Source of the DNA: Wandonia haliotis
Lineage (GTDB): Bacteria; Bacteroidota; Bacteroidia; Flavobacteriales_D; Crocinitomicaceae
Assembly: GCF_039523435.1 (NCBI RefSeq)
Contig: NZ_BAAAFH010000011.1
Location: 372,001-436,000 of the forward strand
DNA length: 64,000 nucleotides
Direction: 5' to 3'
The notes below the pieces were generated by a model that made no database searches, was not told the origin of the DNA, and saw nothing but the letters and a program-made list of their open reading frames with translations. Shown in pieces: positions 49,869 through 58,540 of this stretch. Numbering within the stretch: position 1 is the stretch's first letter; every line of letters begins with the position of its first letter. The position numbers and the translations under genes were made by a program.

Positions 49869-51146
49869 ATGATAACTGAAGAAAAAAAGAAACCCGGGAT
49901 GTATGAAAGCGTCCAGAAACAGTTCGACAGAGCTGCGGATATCATGGGATTAGACAACAATATTCGTAGAATATTATCTACTACGAATACAGAGATCATC
50001 GTTCACTTTCCGGTAAAAATGGATGATGGTAGTGTAGAAATATTTACCGGTTACCGCGTTCAGCACAATAATGCATTAGGCCCCTATAAAGGAGGTCTGC
50101 GTTACCACCCTGAGGTGGATATTAACGCTGCTAAAGCACTAGCTACCTGGATGACATGGAAGACGTCACTTGCAGGACTTCCCTATGGTGGAGGTAAAGG
50201 AGGAGTTCAACTGAACCCAAAACAATACTCTCAAGCCGAACTGGAAAGAATTACAAGACGATTTACGTATGCTCTTGGAGACAATATCGGACCGGAATAT
50301 GATATTCCTGCACCTGATGTGAATACCAACGCACAAATGATGGCCTGGATTGCAGATACGTATATGTCTACAAAAGCTCCTTCTGAGCGTTCCAAGTACA
50401 TGCACGTTGTAACTGGAAAACCTGTTGGTTCAGGTGGACTTGAAGGTCGTGACCGATCTACAGGATTTGGCGTTGTTGTAACCATTCGCGAATGGGCAAA
50501 ACTGCGTAACATATCTCTTGAAGGGAAAAAATATATTGTTCAGGGATTTGGTAATGTTGGGCAATGGGCTTCTGTTTTCATGAAAGAAAGCGGTGCTATT
50601 CTTGTTGGTGTTCAGGATGCTACAGGTACTATTTATAATGAAAATGGTATTGATCCGGAAGCATTGATCACATATACGGCAGGAAATAACGGTGGAGTTA
50701 AGGATTTCCCTCATGCACCTGAAGTCGATGGTTCTGATTTCTTCGCTTTTGACTGTGATATCGTTATTCCTGCAGCGCTAGGAAACCAGATCACAGAAGA
50801 AAATGCACCTCGTATCAAAGCTCAATTGATAGCAGAAGGAGCAAACGGACCAACAACTCCTGAAGCAGATGTTATCCTGAATGAAAAAGGAATTGATCTT
50901 ATTCCTGATATCCTGTGTAATTCAGGAGGTGTAATCGGTTCGTACTACGAATGGTTACAAAACCGAAACGGAGAAATCTGGACATTAGAAGATGTGATCG
51001 GAAGACTACAACAAAAACTTGAAATTTCATTTGCAAGTGTTGTTAAAGTTGCTGAAGAACACAATACAGACTGGAGAACTGCAGCGTATATCCAGGCAAT
51101 TAAACGAATCGAATTAGCATACAAACAAAGAGGAGTTTTCCCTTAA
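49869..51146 (+). CDS. gdhA: Glutamate dehydrogenase (Glu/Leu/Phe/Val family)
   Basis: Interconverts 2-oxoglutarate plus ammonia and glutamate. Active-site motifs: YKGGLRYHPEVD, the catalytic lysine region LAGLPYGGGKGGVQ, DIPAPDVNTNAQMMAWIADT and GRDRSTGFGVV; the dinucleotide fold has VQGFGNVGQWAS. The 425-residue length is typical of the ~45-kDa hexameric group. The ATG at 49869 is preferred to a TTG 8 codons upstream, which would add residues not typical of the family. Cofactor choice cannot be fixed by eye; the transhydrogenase genes that follow 9 bases later hint at NADP. Confidence 0.93.
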   Translation: MITEEKKKPGMYESVQKQFDRAADIMGLDNNIRRILSTTNTEIIVHFPVKMDDGSVEIFTGYRVQHNNALGPYKGGLRYHPEVDINAAKALATWMTWKTSLAGLPYGGGKGGVQLNPKQYSQAELERITRRFTYALGDNIGPEYDIPAPDVNTNAQMMAWIADTYMSTKAPSERSKYMHVVTGKPVGSGGLEGRDRSTGFGVVVTIREWAKLRNISLEGKKYIVQGFGNVGQWASVFMKESGAILVGVQDATGTIYNENGIDPEALITYTAGNNGGVKDFPHAPEVDGSDFFAFDCDIVIPAALGNQITEENAPRIKAQLIAEGANGPTTPEADVILNEKGIDLIPDILCNSGGVIGSYYEWLQNRNGEIWTLEDVIGRLQQKLEISFASVVKVAEEHNTDWRTAAYIQAIKRIELAYKQRGVFP

Positions 51147-51155
51147 TGTAAGGAA

Positions 51156-52271
51156 ATGCAATCTATAGGAATTCTGAAAGAACAGAATGGAGACCCACGC
51201 GTTTGCGTGGGTCCCATGACTGTTGGTAAAATCATCAAGGATCTGGGTTTTACCGTCTATACTGAACAAAGTGCCGGAAGTCAATCCGGATTTTCTGACG
51301 AAGATTATATTAGTGCAGGTGCCACAGTGCATGAGAGGAATGAGGTGATAAATAAGGCAGATATACTCTTGTTTATAAATCATTTCAGACTCCCCCACTT
51401 GGATGCTTCAAAAACATTTATAGGTATTGTAAATCCCTTGTTTCATTATAATCACCTGATGGATTATATGAAACCAGAGATCAATTTATTTAGTCTCGAC
51501 CTGTTACCGCGTACCACGAAAGCTCAATCGATGGATGTACTATCTTCCATGGCTTCTCTTTCCGGGTACAAAGCTGTAATTAAGGCCGCTGAAGTAAGTA
51601 ATACGGTAATGCCTATGTTTACAACTGCTGCAGGAACTATCCGTCCTGCTAAAGTTTTAGTTTTGGGAGCTGGAGTAGCTGGTCTTCAGGCGATTGCTAC
51701 AGCTAAAAGACTAGGTGCTGTAGTAGAAGCTTTTGACGTTCGTAAAGCTGCGGGAGAAGAAGTCCGAAGCCTTGGAGCTAAATTCATCGAAGTAGAAGGA
51801 GCTACTGAAAATAAGGATGCGGGAGGTTATGCTGTAGAACAGTCTGAAGACTATTTGCAGAAGCAACGTGAGCTAATTCATAAACACGTTTCTGAAGCTA
51901 CAATCGTGATCGCTACTGCGAATATTCCAGGAAAAAAAGCCCCCCTACTCGTTCGCACTGAAAGTGTTGAAAAGATGAAGTTTGGTTCTGTTATTGTCGA
52001 TCTGGCTTCGGAACAGGGAGGAAACTGTGAGTTATCTCAGGATGAGAAAATAATCAATCACAAAGGCGTAAAAATTGTCGGAAGCTCTTTTCTTGCACGA
52101 GAAATTCCAGCTACATCCAGTCAAATGCTGTCCGGAAATTTCTTTAATTTCCTCAAACACTTCAAGTTAATTGAAGAGGGGGAAGTTCAGAATGATCCGA
52201 TTGTTGATGGTGCATTGGTTGTGAAAGAAGGAAAGCTGGTCAATGAACGTGTAAAAAGCTTTCTCATATAA
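51156..52271 (+). CDS. pntAA: NAD(P) transhydrogenase subunit alpha part 1 (domain I)
   Basis: NAD(H)-binding domain I of the proton-translocating transhydrogenase, which makes NADPH from NADH at the expense of the proton gradient. The alanine dehydrogenase-like fold shows GVLKEQ-like start (IGILKEQNGDPRVCVGP), LVLGAGVAGLQAIATAKRLG, VVEAFDVRKAAGEEVRSLGA and VIVDLASEQGGNCE. Length 371 aa. Splitting of alpha into two genes is common outside Proteobacteria. It follows gdhA after 9 bases with AAGGA in the gap, so they are co-transcribed. Confidence 0.93.
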   Translation: MQSIGILKEQNGDPRVCVGPMTVGKIIKDLGFTVYTEQSAGSQSGFSDEDYISAGATVHERNEVINKADILLFINHFRLPHLDASKTFIGIVNPLFHYNHLMDYMKPEINLFSLDLLPRTTKAQSMDVLSSMASLSGYKAVIKAAEVSNTVMPMFTTAAGTIRPAKVLVLGAGVAGLQAIATAKRLGAVVEAFDVRKAAGEEVRSLGAKFIEVEGATENKDAGGYAVEQSEDYLQKQRELIHKHVSEATIVIATANIPGKKAPLLVRTESVEKMKFGSVIVDLASEQGGNCELSQDEKIINHKGVKIVGSSFLAREIPATSSQMLSGNFFNFLKHFKLIEEGEVQNDPIVDGALVVKEGKLVNERVKSFLI

Positions 52272-52298
52272 TTGTCATTCATCTAAAATCTAATAAAA

Positions 52299-52604
52299 AT
52301 GCTTGAATTCTTCAATGAAAATCAAGAGATGATTTATTTCCTCATTTTATGTACTTTTCTGGGAATAGAAATCATAGCGAATGTACCGGCAATTCTGCAT
52401 ACTCCACTAATGTCCGGAGCTAATGCAATTTCGGGAGTTATTCTTGTGGGAGCCATTATCATTATGCAGAAAATCGACCCACAGGATTATGTTAGTCTTA
52501 CCATCGGTACAATTTCCGTTTTTCTGGGCACACTCAATATTGCAGGGGGATTCTTTGTAACCGGAAGAATGCTTTCCATGTTCGGAAATAAAAAGAAGAA
52601 ATAA
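52299..52604 (+). CDS. pntAB: NAD(P) transhydrogenase subunit alpha part 2
   Basis: Short membrane subunit (101 aa) that supplies the first three or four helices of the proton channel (domain II). Family motif FLGIEIIANVPAILHTPLMSGANAI is recognisable at residues ~20-44 (given here only by its start FLGIEIIANVP), followed by GTISVFLGTLNIAGGFFVTG. It ends with a basic tail. It sits 27 bases after pntAA and 28 before pntB. Confidence 0.93.
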   Translation: MLEFFNENQEMIYFLILCTFLGIEIIANVPAILHTPLMSGANAISGVILVGAIIIMQKIDPQDYVSLTIGTISVFLGTLNIAGGFFVTGRMLSMFGNKKKK

Positions 52605-52632
52605 ACGAAACATCATTTAAGAAAAAACAAAC

Positions 52633-54018
52633 ATGATAGCTCTAGTAAATATTAGTTACCTGATTGCTATGTTGTCTTTTATTCTGGGACTAAAGTTTCT
52701 TTCTTCTCCCTCAAAAGCAAAACATGGTAATATTCTGGCAGGAACCGGAATGGTTCTGGCTGTTATTGTCACTTTAATCAGTCAGTTTTTTGGTTTTTCA
52801 GTAAGCATCAATCTACTATTAATTCTCTTAGCGATTGTCACAGGAACGATAGTAGGAAAACGTATGTCTGATCGTGTTGAAATGACAGCAATGCCTCAAC
52901 TGGTATCTCTTTTCAATGCAATGGGAGGTGGATGTGCGATGCTTCTTGGAATTATGGAAGCACGGCTAGGAACTCCCCCCTCCTCTGCCAGCCTGATTCT
53001 TTTATGGTCCGGTTTAATTATTGGTGCAGCTTCCTTCTCGGGAAGTGTTATAGCCTACCGAAAACTGGCTGGGAAGCAAAAAGACAAGCGTACACGTATG
53101 ATTATGTACGTTTCAAGAATTCTTTTAGTAAGTTTTCTCGTAATTCCTGGTCTATATCTTACAAATCTGCTACCATTAGGTCTCGTTTCAGTAACTCTTA
53201 TTCTTTCCTCCCTTGCGCTTGTGTACGGAATACTTTTCGTCTTACCGATCGGTGGAGCGGATATGCCGGTTGTAATTTCGCTGTTGAATTCACTAACTGG
53301 TATCGCAACAGCACTTGCAGGTATTCTTTATAACAATACGATTATGATTGCCGGAGGTATTTTTGTAGGCGCTGCCGGAATCCTTCTTACATTATTGATG
53401 TGCAATGCAATGAATCGTTCAATTTTTGCTGTTATCGGAGGTAAATTCAATGGTTCTGGAGTCTCATCAGGAGATGAGGAAGAAATAGAAATCAAAGCAA
53501 CAAGTATTGGTGAAACAGCTACTAAACTTGCGTTTGCTCAGAAAGTAGCGATTGTTCCCGGATATGGATTAGCCGTGGCACAGGCTCAACACCTATGCAG
53601 TCAATTACAGGCAATTCTTGAAGAAAAAGATACGGAAGTGCATTATATCATTCACCCTGTTGCAGGAAGGATGCCCGGACACATGAATGTATTACTTGCA
53701 GAGGCAGATGTTCATTATGACAAGCTAAAAGAAATGGACCTTGTCAATGATGAAATGAACGAATACGACGTAACCATAGTTATAGGGGCCAATGATGTTG
53801 TCAATCCTGCCGCTGAACAGGATGAAAACAGTCCTATCTATGGCATGCCCATTATCAAAGCATATAATTCAAGAGAGGTTGTTGTAATAAAAAGAGGAAT
53901 GAGCAAAGGATACGCCGGCGTAGAAAACAGATTGTTTGGTTATGATAACTGTCAGCTTCTTTTCTCTGACGCTAAAGTAGCATTGAGTGGACTTATTAAC
54001 GAATTGAAAGTTCTCTAA
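52633..54018 (+). CDS. pntB: NAD(P) transhydrogenase subunit beta
   Basis: Membrane subunit with about nine helices (residues 1-265; domain II) and the NADP(H)-binding domain III at the C-terminus. Motifs: MTAMPQLVSLFNAMGGGCAM, IGGADMPVVISLLNSLTGIA, VAIVPGYGLAVAQAQH, HPVAGRMPGHMNVLLAEA and VVIKRGMSKGYAGVEN. Length 461 aa is normal. Terminal gene of the gdhA-pnt unit; a strong terminator follows 21 bases later. Confidence 0.95.
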   Translation: MIALVNISYLIAMLSFILGLKFLSSPSKAKHGNILAGTGMVLAVIVTLISQFFGFSVSINLLLILLAIVTGTIVGKRMSDRVEMTAMPQLVSLFNAMGGGCAMLLGIMEARLGTPPSSASLILLWSGLIIGAASFSGSVIAYRKLAGKQKDKRTRMIMYVSRILLVSFLVIPGLYLTNLLPLGLVSVTLILSSLALVYGILFVLPIGGADMPVVISLLNSLTGIATALAGILYNNTIMIAGGIFVGAAGILLTLLMCNAMNRSIFAVIGGKFNGSGVSSGDEEEIEIKATSIGETATKLAFAQKVAIVPGYGLAVAQAQHLCSQLQAILEEKDTEVHYIIHPVAGRMPGHMNVLLAEADVHYDKLKEMDLVNDEMNEYDVTIVIGANDVVNPAAEQDENSPIYGMPIIKAYNSREVVVIKRGMSKGYAGVENRLFGYDNCQLLFSDAKVALSGLINELKVL

Positions 54019-54039
54019 TAATAGATTCTAATCAAATAG

Positions 54040-54072
54040 AAACGGCTATCTGATTAATAGATAGCCGTTTTA
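54040..54072. terminator. Terminator between pntB and the convergent gene
   Basis: A 12-bp perfect stem (AAACGGCTATCT / AGATAGCCGTTT) with a 7-base loop, ending in T-rich sequence just before the end of the convergent steroid-reductase-like gene; it can serve both. Confidence 0.85.
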
Positions 54073-54076
54073 TTAT

Positions 54077-54832
54077 TTACAATATTCTGGGAATAACTGC
54101 TTTTCTCTCTTTGGGGTATTCCTCTCCGAATTTCTCTTTATACCATTTATGATGGTCTAAAGTCCGCGGTAATAAATTCGCCCATGACCATATTGTAAAT
54201 GATAAGGTTGGTAAACTTAAGGTCATTATCCCCCATCCGGTCCATTCAATCAGTTCTCCCATAATATTAGGTGAGGATACCCACTTAAAAAAACCTCCAT
54301 AGGGAATTTTGTATCCTGTTTCTCCGGGTTTTCGAAGGTTTATCAATTTATAATCACTTGAAATATTAATATACATTCCTGTTAAAAAAACGACAATCCC
54401 ACAAAGAAACCAGGGAGAAAGCAACCAACTTAGGTCATAAACTGCAAAATTCCCCAGAAAATAGCCATTTACAGGTCCGTTAACCAAATTGAAGAAAACA
54501 GCAGATGTCATTATAACAACCGGCATTTTCTTTTTCCCTGACCGAACCCTGAAAGGCCATATAAATGTCCTGTGTATGTAATGTGTCAAAAACAGTGTAA
54601 AAAAAATCCAGTGGACGGCATTTTTCTCGGCATTACCTGATAAAAAAAAGTAGGAAAACAAAAGAGGTGATGGTAACTCCATAAGTAACCAACCCCAACG
54701 GTTTTGTATCATTGGTCCAATAGGCTTACTGTGTCTTCCGTAAGGCGCGGTAACGAATAATGCCGCCGGAAAAACAACCAACGCGACACCTATCCAGATC
54801 CAAACGAAAAAATAAAACTGTTCTTCTTCCAT
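54077..54832 (-). CDS. Steroid 5-alpha-reductase family membrane protein
   Basis: Integral membrane protein of 251 residues with six or seven helices, related to the SRD5A/DUF1295 group. The C-terminal signature is clear: YGGFFKWVSSPNIMGELIEW, GWGIMTLSL and the closing HHKWYKEKFGEEYPKERKAV, which form the NADPH site in characterised reductases. Bacterial members reduce or methylate lipid-like substrates; the substrate here is unknown. It follows the EamA gene by 32 bases and is probably the last gene of that run. Confidence 0.88.
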   Translation of the reverse strand: MEEEQFYFFVWIWIGVALVVFPAALFVTAPYGRHSKPIGPMIQNRWGWLLMELPSPLLFSYFFLSGNAEKNAVHWIFFTLFLTHYIHRTFIWPFRVRSGKKKMPVVIMTSAVFFNLVNGPVNGYFLGNFAVYDLSWLLSPWFLCGIVVFLTGMYINISSDYKLINLRKPGETGYKIPYGGFFKWVSSPNIMGELIEWTGWGIMTLSLPTLSFTIWSWANLLPRTLDHHKWYKEKFGEEYPKERKAVIPRIL

Positions 54833-54864
54833 AGTAGATTCTCTTTAGAAAAAGGTTAAAAGTA

Positions 54865-55758
54865 TTATTTTTTCCGTAAACGATTCACGTTAAGTAACAC
54901 AATAGAAAATATGATTAATCCTACTCCCCCCCATTGTACACTATTTATACGCTCGCCCAGAAATAGAAAAGCCATAGAAACTGAAACCGGAATCTCAAGA
55001 GAAACAATAATAGATCCTAACCCCATACCGGTTAAGGGCATCCCCTTATTCATTAATAGTGGTGGTAAAACCGTACCGAATACAGCTAATAATATTCCCC
55101 AAGGATAAAATACGCTCCAGGAAAAATCACCCATCAATACAGGTAATGCTGCGATAGTGACAACTGTAAACCCTCCGGTCATCATCCAGAAGCTACGTTT
55201 CTTATTGGATAATTCTAAACCAATCCTGTTACTTGTATACAGTGAAATTGTATAAGAAAGTGCTCCCAACATTCCCCAGGAAACACCCTGCCAACTGATC
55301 CCGTTTACATCTTTATATACCTCAGTTGCCAATAAAGTCCCGATAAGAACGAGTAAAACAGCAATAATCTTATTCGTTTCGGGGCGTTTCCGCTCAAGAA
55401 TAGCCTCAAGAACCACTCCCATCCATACACTCTGCATTAGCAGTACGATACAAAGGGAAACCGGAATATAAAGAACGGCCCTGTAGTAAAACACTCCCGT
55501 AAAGCCCAAGGATGTACCAGCCAGTACCAACCATAGAACAGAATATTTACGAGGTATGTGATATTCCTGCTCTTTCTTTTTTTTCTGAATAAATGCTCGG
55601 AGAGCCATTCCTCCCAAAACAATCCAGCCAATACTATACTGAGCAAATGTGACCTCTTCTGTCGTATATCCCTCGTTGTATGCTAATTTTACGATTGTAG
55701 CCAAAATTCCGTAGCACAAAGACCCTAATGCTACGAAAACAATACCTCTAATGATCAT
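54865..55758 (-). CDS. EamA/DMT family transporter
   Basis: Drug/metabolite exporter-type protein of 297 residues with ten membrane helices in two EamA repeats (residues ~5-135 and ~150-290). Typical features are ALSYTISLYTSNRIG between repeats and the final LEIPVSVSMAFLFLGERINS stretch. The transported compound cannot be assigned. The start codon shares one base with the stop of the response regulator (TAATG), which suggests it is made in step with the two-component system and may be its target or accessory. Confidence 0.9.
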   Translation of the reverse strand: MIIRGIVFVALGSLCYGILATIVKLAYNEGYTTEEVTFAQYSIGWIVLGGMALRAFIQKKKKEQEYHIPRKYSVLWLVLAGTSLGFTGVFYYRAVLYIPVSLCIVLLMQSVWMGVVLEAILERKRPETNKIIAVLLVLIGTLLATEVYKDVNGISWQGVSWGMLGALSYTISLYTSNRIGLELSNKKRSFWMMTGGFTVVTIAALPVLMGDFSWSVFYPWGILLAVFGTVLPPLLMNKGMPLTGMGLGSIIVSLEIPVSVSMAFLFLGERINSVQWGGVGLIIFSIVLLNVNRLRKK

Positions 55759-56456
55759 TATTCTTCAGGACATATAAATTTAAACCCGATTCCATGCACG
55801 TTTGTAATAGCTACACGATCATCTCCTGAAAGATACTTCCGTAATTTGGTAATAAAAACATCCAGACTTCTTCCTACAAAGTAATCATCCTGTCCCCAAA
55901 CACCATTCAGCACTAACTCGCGTGGTAAAACCTGATTTTTATATTTGCAAAGCATCGACAAAATCTCCGCTTCCTTCTTCGTTAACTTCTTTTGAAAATC
56001 AGTTGATTTTAATTCGTAATTTTCAGAATCAAATGTATACTGACCTATTTTATAAGTACTGGCATTCTCCTCTTCCTGAACGATATTAACTCGTTTTAGC
56101 AAAGCCTTAACTCGTACCATTAATTCTTCAGTACTGAAAGGTTTAGTAAGGTAATCATCACCTCCCGATTCGAACCCCTTCACCTTATCCTGTGTATCTG
56201 ATTTTGCCGTCAAAAATAAAATCGGAATATCCTTATCAATTTTCCGAATGTCCTGCGCCAGAGAAAAGCCATCTTTTTTAGGCATCATTACATCAAAAAT
56301 ACACAGATGATAATTGCCATCGTTGAAGCGTTTAAACCCCTCAGCACCATCAGTTGCCAATGTGACATTATACTCATTGGAACGCAATTGATCCGCTACG
56401 ACAAACCCCAGGTTCATGTCATCCTCAACCAACAAAATATTCGCTTTCATAGACAT
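55758..56456 (-). CDS. OmpR/PhoB-type response regulator
   Basis: Receiver domain (1-120) with acidic pair ED11-12, phospho-acceptor Asp55 (CIFDVMMPKKDG) and the KPF switch (LTKPFSTEELMVRVKALL); winged-helix DNA-binding domain from ~135 with LTKKEAEILSMLCKYKNQVL and VGRSLDVFITKLRKYL. Length 232 aa. It overlaps both neighbours by one base: TGATG with the kinase and TAATG with the transporter. The pair resembles RprX/RprY of Bacteroides in organisation; the regulon is unknown. Confidence 0.94.
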   Translation of the reverse strand: MSMKANILLVEDDMNLGFVVADQLRSNEYNVTLATDGAEGFKRFNDGNYHLCIFDVMMPKKDGFSLAQDIRKIDKDIPILFLTAKSDTQDKVKGFESGGDDYLTKPFSTEELMVRVKALLKRVNIVQEEENASTYKIGQYTFDSENYELKSTDFQKKLTKKEAEILSMLCKYKNQVLPRELVLNGVWGQDDYFVGRSLDVFITKLRKYLSGDDRVAITNVHGIGFKFICPEE

Positions 56457-57808
56457 CAGTTTGTTTTGGTCATCGGCAAGTTAATCAAAAAAGTAGTACC
56501 CTGCCCAAAAACCGACCGGACACTGATCTTACCCTTGTGCGAATCAACAATCAATTTCACATAGTACAACCCTAGTCCAAAACCTTTTACATCATGAAGA
56601 TCCCCTGTTGGTACCCGGAAAAATTTATCAAAAATCATTCGTAAATTTTCACGTCGAATCCCTATCCCGTTATCTGAAACTTCAATCAATATTGAATTGC
56701 CTGTATTACGTGTAGATATTGTAATCTGAGGTTTTCTTTCACAGTACTTAATTGCGTTATCAATCAGATTATGAATTACATTTCCGATATGTACTTCATC
56801 TGCTGTAATAACAGACTGATCTGCCTCCAGATTCAACTGGATCTCTCCCCCGTTTTCCAACTGGTTGATTTCAAATACCTCGCTTGCTTCCCGAATGAGT
56901 TCGTGCAAATCAAATTGTGAATATTTCAACTTCAACTCTTCTTTATCCAACTTGGCAACATTCAATACCCTTTCAACCTGGTTTTCCAATCGTTTGTTCT
57001 CCTTGTATATAATCCCGGCATATCGCTTTAGTCTTTCCGGATCATTGGCAAAACTTTCCCGCAGCAGTGTTTCACTTGAAAGAGCAATTGTCGAAATCGG
57101 AGTTTTCAACTCGTGGGTCATATTATTGATAAAGTCTGTCTTTATCTCCGACAATCGTTTCTGTTTGATAATTACAGATAGTGCGTATCCAAAAAATAAA
57201 AGAACAAAACCTATAATGGCAAACAGCGATATCCAGGGGGATGCATCCGAAGGTAAATCATCCATATTACTCATTTCCCGTTGGGGAAATACTACGGAAA
57301 AATAATGCCCGTCTTTATCCCACTTAATTTGCGGAGAAGTATAATGATTGGATGTGTCATCTTCCGGTTTAAAAAAATTGTCCTCCGAAAAGACAATTGT
57401 ATTTGCATAAACAATACTATCGCTGAAACAATCATAAATTCCATATTGGAAATCTTCTTTTATCCCTCCGTCGTAAAACTCTCTTTTCAGAAGTTGTTCC
57501 AAAAAGTAAGGGTGTACCGTATCATTAATAGCAACCGTGAAATAGTTACTCATTTCCTGCTTTACAGCCCCGTACAGATCAGAAGAATCTTTGTACAAAG
57601 AAGAGATTTCGGAAACGACATTAGTCAAAGCTATATGTACACGCTCATTAAACTGACGATTACTGAGACTGTCTTCCCGCTGCTGTAATTCCTTTTTATT
57701 CTCCTGAATTATAATCGTTTTACGAATCCAGAATACCTGAATAAAAAGGATACTTAACAAGGAAAGTATCCCGATAAACAAAACCGTATTAATACTTCTG
57801 ATTTTCAT
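56456..57808 (-). CDS. Sensor histidine kinase with periplasmic domain
   Basis: Classical membrane kinase: TM1 at residues 7-28, a ~160-residue periplasmic sensor of no recognised fold, TM2 at 192-214, a HisKA domain with phospho-His232 (NNMTHELKTPISTIAL) and a HATPase_c domain (NLIDNAIKYCERKP; EVSDNGIGIRRENL; FGLGLYYVKLIVDSHKGKIS). Length 450 aa. It is the partner of the overlapping OmpR-type regulator. The rhodanese gene precedes it by 28 bases in the same direction. Confidence 0.93.
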   Translation of the reverse strand: MKIRSINTVLFIGILSLLSILFIQVFWIRKTIIIQENKKELQQREDSLSNRQFNERVHIALTNVVSEISSLYKDSSDLYGAVKQEMSNYFTVAINDTVHPYFLEQLLKREFYDGGIKEDFQYGIYDCFSDSIVYANTIVFSEDNFFKPEDDTSNHYTSPQIKWDKDGHYFSVVFPQREMSNMDDLPSDASPWISLFAIIGFVLLFFGYALSVIIKQKRLSEIKTDFINNMTHELKTPISTIALSSETLLRESFANDPERLKRYAGIIYKENKRLENQVERVLNVAKLDKEELKLKYSQFDLHELIREASEVFEINQLENGGEIQLNLEADQSVITADEVHIGNVIHNLIDNAIKYCERKPQITISTRNTGNSILIEVSDNGIGIRRENLRMIFDKFFRVPTGDLHDVKGFGLGLYYVKLIVDSHKGKISVRSVFGQGTTFLINLPMTKTN

Positions 57809-57836
57809 TTCAGCTTTTTTCGCGTGTGGATAGAAA

Positions 57837-58130
57837 TTATTGCTGGTCTACCCAGGCCATAATTCCACCATCCAAATTGTACAGGTTATCAAACCCCTGA
57901 GACTCTAAAAAACCTATAACATTTGCGCTTCTTGCTCCTGAACGACAATGAACAACTACTTTTTTGTCTTTCGAAATTTCTCCCTGACGTTCCATAATTT
58001 CCCCCATAGGAATGTGATGAGCCCCCATATTTACTTCATCATATTCGTACTGTTCACGAACATCGATTAATTGGAAATCCTCTTTACTTTCCTGCATTGC
58101 CTTTAGCTCGGCTACGTTTACTGACTTCAT
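57837..58130 (-). CDS. Single-domain rhodanese
   Basis: Sulfurtransferase-type domain of 97 residues. The active loop is VHCRSGARSANV with the catalytic Cys; the approach motif FQLIDVREQYEYDEVNMGAH and the final NLDGGIMAWV are standard (compare GlpE and PspE). It has no signal peptide, so it is cytosolic. It is first in the minus-strand run of rhodanese, kinase, regulator, EamA and reductase-like genes, and could relate to the signal sensed or may just be packed there. Confidence 0.93.
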   Translation of the reverse strand: MKSVNVAELKAMQESKEDFQLIDVREQYEYDEVNMGAHHIPMGEIMERQGEISKDKKVVVHCRSGARSANVIGFLESQGFDNLYNLDGGIMAWVDQQ

Positions 58131-58225
58131 CTGAATTTTTATTTTTTACAAAAATAATGCTTTTCAATAAAAACACTTCTCTTTTCGACCGGATGATAGA
58201 CCTGAGATTAATCGGGTATTTATTG

Positions 58226-58233
58226 TAATTTTG
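58226..58233 (+). promoter_or_regulatory. -7 element of the ybaB-tauE-ligase run
   Basis: TAATTTTG, exact TAnnTTTG, 18 bases before the ATG at 58252. Its TTG (58231) is in frame with ybaB and would be a false start. Confidence 0.6.
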
Positions 58234-58251
58234 CTAAAAAAGCAAAAAAAT

Positions 58252-58539
58252 ATGTTCGGTAACATGATGGAAAAGCTGCAGGAAATGCAAAATGCAGTTG
58301 AGGTTTCAAAAAAGAAGTTGGATGCTATTTCTGTCGAAGGAAAAGCAGAGTATATCACGATTGAAATGACGGGAAACAGACGTGTTAAAAATGTACGCAT
58401 TGCTTCTGAAGCTCCTATTGACGCAGAAGAACTTGAAGATTTACTGACAATTGCTTTCAACAGAGCCCTTGAACAAGCCGATAAAATTAATGAAACAGAA
58501 ATGGCTAACAGCGCCCGTGGAATAATTCCAGGGATGTAA
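58252..58539 (+). CDS. YbaB/EbfC family nucleoid-associated protein
   Basis: Small DNA-binding protein (95 aa) that forms tweezer-like dimers. The N-terminal helix (MFGNMMEKLQEMQNAVEVSK) is followed by VEGKAEYITIEMTGNRRVKN and the helix DAEELEDLLTIAFNRALEQA. The ATG at 58252 gives the usual family start; a seven-codon extension to a TTG lies in the promoter. In many bacteria ybaB lies between dnaX and recR, but here it stands at the head of an unrelated run. Confidence 0.9.
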   Translation: MFGNMMEKLQEMQNAVEVSKKKLDAISVEGKAEYITIEMTGNRRVKNVRIASEAPIDAEELEDLLTIAFNRALEQADKINETEMANSARGIIPGM

Positions 58540-58540
58540 T

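Noticed and set aside
57281..57688. 135-codon frame opposite the histidine kinase
   Set aside because: Antisense to the clearly coding periplasmic sensor region; no supporting signals.
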